The position numbers and the translations under genes were made by a program. Below the pieces are notes generated by a model. It was not told the DNA's origin and ran no database searches. It was given only the letters and a program-made list of their open reading frames with translations. From Bacteroidota bacterium (GTDB lineage Bacteria > Bacteroidota > Bacteroidia > Flavobacteriales_F > PHOS-HE28), in contig JAEZCB010000048.1 of assembly GCA_023412755.1 (NCBI GenBank), positions 1 to 10,200 of the forward strand: a stretch of DNA of 10,200 bases, written 5' to 3'. Within the stretch, counting starts at the first letter, position 1. Each line of letters begins with the position of its first letter. Below, piece by piece: positions 6,420-10,200 of the stretch.

Positions 6420-6792
6420 ACCTTGTTCACACGCTCAAGCCAGCCTTTGATACCCTCGAATTCGATGGAACCAGTCGCAATTCGGATCACTAGTTCGTAT
6501 TCATCATCGTCCCCAGCGATCAGATCGAGATCGTAGGTCATGAGCATCAGTCGCATGAGCATGTATCCCGTGCGCTTATTGCCATCTACGAATGGATGGT
6601 TCTTGATGGACGCTTTCCGCGATCGCAGCAGCTTTCGATATGGGGTCCGGATAAAGGTCGTCGCCAACGAAAGTGGCAAATGGCCGCGCAAGTGCGGCCT
6701 CCAAGCTTCCTTGATCACGAACGCCATCCGCGCCTCCGGTCTCTTCCACGATCTCCGAATGGATCGCCAAAGCCTCCTTTTAGGGAGATCAT
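6416..6792 (-). pseudogene. doc: Doc-family (Fic-fold) toxin with two frameshifts
   Basis: Joining three frames gives a normal 124-residue death-on-curing toxin. Part one starts at ATG 6792 (MISLK), part two runs EALAIHSEIVEETGG... to AIAESV, and part three runs IKNHPFVDGNKRTGY... to WLERVNKV. The core motif HPFVDGNKR (Doc pattern HxFx[D/N][A/G]NKR) is intact. Doc proteins are Fic-fold kinases; phage P1 Doc phosphorylates EF-Tu. Each break is a single extra base: one in the AAAA run about 6777-6781 (CTAAAAGGAGG), one in GTCC about 6608-6611. As it stands the toxin cannot be made full length. The ATG overlaps the antitoxin stop (ATGA, 6789-6792), so the pair was coupled. A TTG at 6770 sits too close to AAGGAGG to be a likely start. 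Assembly errors are possible; otherwise this is a decayed toxin. Confidence 0.8.
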
Positions 6793-6977
6793 TTGGCAAG
6801 CCTTAGGAGCAATTCGCGTTTTTCGGATAGGATACGCTTCAAACCTATCTGCCGCTTCTGTTCCTCCCGGCTGAGCGATCGGAATTCATTGAGGAAATGC
6901 AGGATATCCTCGACGATGGCATCAGGCACATATTCGAGGATCTTCGCGATCTCAGCTTTCTTCTCGCGCGTTGTCAT
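6789..6977 (-). CDS. Antitoxin-like partner of the Doc toxin
   Basis: A 62-residue charged, helical protein from ATG 6977 (a TTG at 6986 would add three residues but overlaps the promoter box). The first half, REKKAEIAKILEYVPDAIVE (5-24), resembles small Bacteroidota proteins with a helix-LP-x-x-x-VE pattern; the C-terminus ILSEKRELLLRLAK (49-62) looks like the toxin-binding tail of proteins encoded just before Doc toxins. Its stop overlaps the toxin ATG by four bases, the standard antitoxin-first layout. No DNA-binding domain is obvious, so autoregulation is uncertain. The gene is intact although the toxin is broken. Confidence 0.7.
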   Translation of the reverse strand: MTTREKKAEIAKILEYVPDAIVEDILHFLNEFRSLSREEQKRQIGLKRILSEKRELLLRLAK

Positions 6978-6983
6978 GCCATT

Positions 6984-6991
6984 CAAAGATA
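6984..6991 (-). promoter_or_regulatory. Bacteroidota -7 box (TAnnTTTG) before the antitoxin gene
   Basis: TATCTTTG on the minus strand matches the Bacteroidota -7 consensus TAnnTTTG exactly and ends six bases before the ATG at 6977. Transcription would then begin at or next to the start codon, giving a leaderless mRNA. No clear -33 TTG element is visible, so the call is tentative. It lies in the 28-base gap after the phosphodiesterase gene. Confidence 0.45.
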
Positions 6992-7005
6992 CGCAGCTTA
7001 CCCCA

Positions 7006-7899
7006 TCACTCCCGCTCCTCGATCGCCGCGATCACCCGGTCAGGGTAATCGCTTATCATGCCATCCACACCAAGGTCTAACATGCGGCGGATCTCTTCCG
7101 GTTCGTTCACGGTCCACACGAGCAATTCCATGTCGAGCCTGCGTAGTTCCTTCACTAACTCCTTGTCCACGAGCGTGTGTTTCGGGCTGTAGATCGCAGG
7201 CGTGAACGTCAATCTTTCCAGGTTCGATCGAAGGCCTTGATCGTTCTCCACGAGCAACGCGAGCTTGATGTGTTTGGCCTGCCGGTGTACTTCTTCCAAG
7301 ATCGCCGGATCGAACGATTGGATGATGCAGCGATCAGCGATCCCCACTGAATCGATCATGGCCAGCACCGCCTCCACGTACACCGTGGGTTCCGGCTGGT
7401 ACTCACCGTACCATTGGGGATCGCTCTTTATTTCGATATTGTAACTGGGATTCATAAGACCGGCGAGTAGCGCGTGTTCATCCGCCGTTTCCACCAGTTC
7501 GCGCAGGCTTGGTTTGAAGGATGCCAGTTGTTCCTGCTCCGGGAATTTCGGGTGCGGTCTGCTGCCGCAATCGTACCGCTGCACTTCCGCCAATGTCATC
7601 CGGTAGATGTTGTGGGCCTTTCCATCGGCGATCTCATTGCCTTGTGGGTCGTTGCAGATCGTTGGTTCCATCCATGGCTCGTGTGAGATCACCACCTGAT
7701 GGTCCTTCGTAAGCACAACGTCCAGTTCGATGAAGTCGCAGCCCAGGTCTAGCGCGCGAAGAAATGCGGGTATCGTGTTCTCTGGCAGCAGCCCGCGCGA
7801 ACCGCGGTGACCATGTACTTCTGTGTTGATGCTCTCTTGCACGGTGCAGCTGTTCAGGAGCAGCGCCACAAGCGCCACCCCGAGGGTGCGTTCATTCAT
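7006..7899 (-). CDS. Glycerophosphodiester phosphodiesterase, lipoprotein
   Basis: A 297-residue enzyme of the GDPD/UgpQ type, which hydrolyses glycerophosphodiesters to sn-glycerol-3-phosphate and an alcohol. Residues 1-17 are a short signal ending LLNSC, so Cys18 is probably lipidated and the enzyme is periplasmic or surface-exposed. The TIM-barrel catalytic set is complete: HGHRG (29-33), PENT (39-42), the metal pair E58 and D60 in FIELDV, H73 in ISHEP, E156 and K158 in YNIEIKSD, QSFD (194-197), WTVN (262-265) and DGMISDYPD (279-287). ATG 7899 overlaps the stop of the upstream dehydrogenase by eight bases (ATGAATGA); a longer open frame to 8121 only runs through that gene and is rejected. 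It is probably the last gene of the mgtE operon. Confidence 0.92.
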   Translation of the reverse strand: MNERTLGVALVALLLNSCTVQESINTEVHGHRGSRGLLPENTIPAFLRALDLGCDFIELDVVLTKDHQVVISHEPWMEPTICNDPQGNEIADGKAHNIYRMTLAEVQRYDCGSRPHPKFPEQEQLASFKPSLRELVETADEHALLAGLMNPSYNIEIKSDPQWYGEYQPEPTVYVEAVLAMIDSVGIADRCIIQSFDPAILEEVHRQAKHIKLALLVENDQGLRSNLERLTFTPAIYSPKHTLVDKELVKELRRLDMELLVWTVNEPEEIRRMLDLGVDGMISDYPDRVIAAIEERE

Positions 7900-8833
7900 T
7901 CGGAAATGCTTCAATGATCTTTCGGGCAAGGATCTCCGCCATCTTGCGGGCCCCTTCATGTGTGACCCCCGCGATGTGCGGCGTAAGCAGCAGCCGATCG
8001 CTGTTGAAGACGCGTTGTTGCACATGTGGTTTGATCGAGTGATCGAGTCCGCTGAGGTCGCTTCGTTCGAACTCCAGCACATCCAGCGCGGCACCGAGCA
8101 CCCTGCCATCATCAACAGCATCCATGAGCGCTTCGGTATCCACCACAGCGCCGCGTGAGGTGTTCAGGAAGTATACCGGCCTGGAGATCCGGCCGAAGAA
8201 CTCCCTCCCGGCAAAGTAGCGCGTTTCATCATTCAGTGGAAGATGCAGGCTGATGACATCGCTTTCGGCGAGCAATTCATCCAACGAACTCTCGTGAACA
8301 TGACCACCGCTGAAGTCGCGCTTGTACTTGTCGTGGGCGAGGATCCGCACGCCAAGACCTTTCAACTTTTCCGCGAACGAGCTGCCCATGTTCCCGTATC
8401 CTATTATCCCCACCGTCTTCCCCTCCAGGTCGCTGCCGCGGTTCTCTTCCCGCAGCCAGAGGCCCTTGCGCACTTGGTCATTGCCGCGGATCATGTGCTT
8501 CATCAGGATCAGCGTGTAGGCCACGCAGATCTCACCCACACCATCGCGATTGCCCTCCGGAGCGCTCAGCAGCTTCACCCCCTTCTCCTCACAATACACG
8601 CGGTCGATGTTCTCCACACCAGCCCCCACACGGCCGATGAACTTCAGATCGGTCACCTCGCTCAACAGCGCTCGACGCAGATGCCTGCTCCGAACAACGA
8701 TCCCCTCGAAACCTTTCAACGCATCCTTCAGTTCATCACCTTCCAATTCATCCAGAATAACGCATTCATGACCGGCGGAAGTGAGTATTTCCGCAAGTTT
8801 GAAGTGGATATTATCGATGATCGCGATGCGCAC
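7892..8833 (-). CDS. D-2-hydroxyacid dehydrogenase, phosphoglycerate dehydrogenase-like
   Basis: A 313-residue NAD-dependent dehydrogenase of the D-isomer family, closest to the short Bacteroidota 3-phosphoglycerate dehydrogenases (serA-like) that start serine synthesis. It has the N-terminal substrate segment VVRSR (46-50) and GRVGAGVENID (67-77), the Rossmann motif VGIIGYGNMG (141-150) with D168 after the second strand, favouring NAD, and the catalytic trio R227 (NTSRG), E254 (LDVLEFE) and H286 (TPHIAG). There is no C-terminal ACT domain, so serine feedback of the E. coli kind is unlikely. The start is GTG 8833: the only codon between it and the in-frame mgtE stop is AAC, so no other upstream start exists. 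The three-base gap to mgtE and eight-base overlap with the phosphodiesterase gene point to one operon. The exact substrate is not proven. Confidence 0.88.
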   Translation of the reverse strand: MRIAIIDNIHFKLAEILTSAGHECVILDELEGDELKDALKGFEGIVVRSRHLRRALLSEVTDLKFIGRVGAGVENIDRVYCEEKGVKLLSAPEGNRDGVGEICVAYTLILMKHMIRGNDQVRKGLWLREENRGSDLEGKTVGIIGYGNMGSSFAEKLKGLGVRILAHDKYKRDFSGGHVHESSLDELLAESDVISLHLPLNDETRYFAGREFFGRISRPVYFLNTSRGAVVDTEALMDAVDDGRVLGAALDVLEFERSDLSGLDHSIKPHVQQRVFNSDRLLLTPHIAGVTHEGARKMAEILARKIIEAFPNE

Positions 8834-8836
8834 GTT

Positions 8837-10200
8837 CTAGATGAACATGTCGTACATGAAGTGGCCGATCGTGAAGTACGTGAGGATACCGAAAATGTCG
8901 TTCAGGGTGGTCACGAATGGTCCGGTGGCGAGCGCAGGATCCACGTTCAAACGGTCCATGCCCAAGGGGATCAACGTGCCGAACATCGCCGCTGTAAGGA
9001 TCACACTGAAGAGCGCGATGCTCACCGTATATGTGAGCGCCTGACTTTGATGGAAGGCCAGGTTCGCTGCAAAGATCAGGATCGCACAGACCGACGCCGT
9101 CAATAGTGCCACACGCAGCTCCTTCCACAGCCGAGCGAAGATGTTCACGCCCTGCAACCGGCCGGATGCCAGGCCCTGCACAACGATCGCTGATGCCTGC
9201 ACACCCACGTTCCCTGCCGTGGCCGCGATCAAAGGCATGAAGAAGGCCATTTTCGGATCGATGAGCAATTGGTCCTCGTACTGTGCGATGATGCGCGATG
9301 AAAGGATCCCGCCCGCGAGCCCGATCAGCAGCCATGGAAGCCGTGCGCGCACCTGCACCAGGGGCTTGTCCAGCGCATCAACATCCTCGCTGATACCGCT
9401 CGCCAGCTGGTAATCCTCACTCGCCTCTTCGCTCATCACGTCCATCACGTCATCAAAGGTGATCCGGCCTATCAGCTTGTTGTCACCATCCACCACCGGC
9501 AGCACCACCACGTCGTATTTCTTCATCAGGTTCACCACCTCCTCCGCCTCCGTATCAGTGGTCACCGAAACCACATCCGTATCGCAGATGTGTTTGATCA
9601 GCGTGCGTGTGCTCTCGGCGCCGAAGAGCAGTTCCTTCAGCGGCAGTATGCCGAAGAGACGGCCATCCTTATCGATCACATAGATGGTGTACACATGGTC
9701 CACCTCCTTGGCCTGTTGCCGCATCTCGATGATCGCCCTTGCCACGGTGGAATCCGATCGCACGTGTACGAGTTCCTTCGCCATGAGCGCACCCGCGGTG
9801 CCTTCCTCATAGCGCATCAATTCTTCGATGTCTTCGCGGTGCCCGGCGTCCTCCAGCAGCGCCATCACCTCGCGCTGCTTCTCCTCGGGAAGCTCTGCGA
9901 TCACGTCCGCCGCATCGTCCGAATCGATGTGCTCGAGCACATCCTCGGCGATCTCGCGGCTGGTGAGTGAACGAAGGAGCCGCTCACGGACCTCTTCGTC
10001 CAGCTCCAAGAGCACTTCGGCCGCCTCTTCATGATCCAGCAGGCGGTACATGTGCACGGCCTCCTGATCATCCAGCCGATCGATGATGGTCGCGATGTCG
10101 GACGCGTGCAACTCGGCCAGCACAGCCTGCACCTGTTGGTCGCGGCCTTCCTCGATATCCTCGCGGATATCGTCGAGCATGGGCTTGGTGAGTTCGAAAG
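8837..10200 (-). CDS. mgtE: Magnesium transporter MgtE (5' end outside window)
   Basis: At least 447 residues of an inner-membrane Mg2+ channel/transporter. Order of domains, numbered from the ATG at 10180: an acidic superhelical N domain (about 1-130), a pair of CBS domains (about 135-255, with EEGTAGALM at 125-133 and GRITFDDVMDVM at 238-249) that sense Mg2+, then about five membrane segments from 282. Family motifs are PLIAATAGNVGVQAS (316-330) and NVDPALATGPFVTTLNDIFG (412-431), including the pore Asp. The frame stays open upstream of 10180, reading FELTKP, which matches the usual MgtE N-terminus, so the true start is beyond the window. It is probably the first visible gene of an operon with the dehydrogenase and phosphodiesterase. 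The N domain is unusually rich in Asp and Glu. Confidence 0.95.
   Translation of the reverse strand, partial: FELTKPMLDDIREDIEEGRDQQVQAVLAELHASDIATIIDRLDDQEAVHMYRLLDHEEAAEVLLELDEEVRERLLRSLTSREIAEDVLEHIDSDDAADVIAELPEEKQREVMALLEDAGHREDIEELMRYEEGTAGALMAKELVHVRSDSTVARAIIEMRQQAKEVDHVYTIYVIDKDGRLFGILPLKELLFGAESTRTLIKHICDTDVVSVTTDTEAEEVVNLMKKYDVVVLPVVDGDNKLIGRITFDDVMDVMSEEASEDYQLASGISEDVDALDKPLVQVRARLPWLLIGLAGGILSSRIIAQYEDQLLIDPKMAFFMPLIAATAGNVGVQASAIVVQGLASGRLQGVNIFARLWKELRVALLTASVCAILIFAANLAFHQSQALTYTVSIALFSVILTAAMFGTLIPLGMDRLNVDPALATGPFVTTLNDIFGILTYFTIGHFMYDMFI

Noticed and set aside
6576..6799. Two separate small proteins in the toxin region
   Set aside because: They are fragments of one Doc gene in different frames; joined they give the full family sequence.
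7900..8121. A longer N-terminus for the phosphodiesterase
   Set aside because: It runs through the dehydrogenase gene in another frame; the lipoprotein signal begins at 7899.
8243..9106. A 287-codon plus-strand open frame across the dehydrogenase and mgtE
   Set aside because: It spans the junction of two well-supported minus-strand genes and has no domain I can recognise.

Overview
The window comes from a GC-rich member of the Bacteroidota, probably a Flavobacteriales-like lineage. This is inferred from family resemblance, not from a marker gene: a lipoprotein of the Bacteroidota MbnP-like type, a CDxCG-type barrel protein, a small CHGQCHL protein, an O-methyltransferase-like protein with an HSPFVY motif, a Bacteroidota-style monofunctional aspartate kinase, a short phosphoglycerate dehydrogenase without an ACT domain, weak or absent Shine-Dalgarno sites, and one good TAnnTTTG promoter box.

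Layout. (1) 30-2224, minus strand: a three-gene probable metal (copper?) module. A small membrane protein with a CHGQC motif comes first, then a secreted or outer-membrane barrel-like protein starting CDVCG and carrying a His cluster, then a very His-rich MbnP-like lipoprotein with no tryptophan. The last two overlap by ATGA. (2) 2401-3189, plus: a class I SAM-dependent methyltransferase. (3) 3240-4235, minus: class I fructose-1,6-bisphosphatase, convergent with the methyltransferase. (4) 4352-6419, plus: a possible 38-residue membrane peptide, a GNAT acetyltransferase and aspartate kinase. The acetyltransferase gene holds an in-frame palindromic GATCAGATGATC-type insert, and an inverted pair of heptanucleotide repeats spans its 3' end up to the aspartate kinase start. 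(5) 6416-6977, minus: an antitoxin-like gene followed by a Doc-family toxin that carries two +1 frameshifts. (6) 7006-10200, minus: a tightly packed run mgtE (5' end outside the window), a phosphoglycerate dehydrogenase-like gene and a glycerophosphodiester phosphodiesterase lipoprotein.

How it works together: most of the window is housekeeping metabolism (gluconeogenesis, aspartate-family and serine-type amino-acid synthesis, Mg2+ uptake, phospholipid head-group salvage). The accessory parts are the His/Cys-rich metal module on the left, the decayed toxin-antitoxin pair squeezed between two convergent units, and the two short repeat families around the acetyltransferase. The metal module is the best candidate for something poorly described. 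No RNA gene, CRISPR array or insertion sequence was seen.
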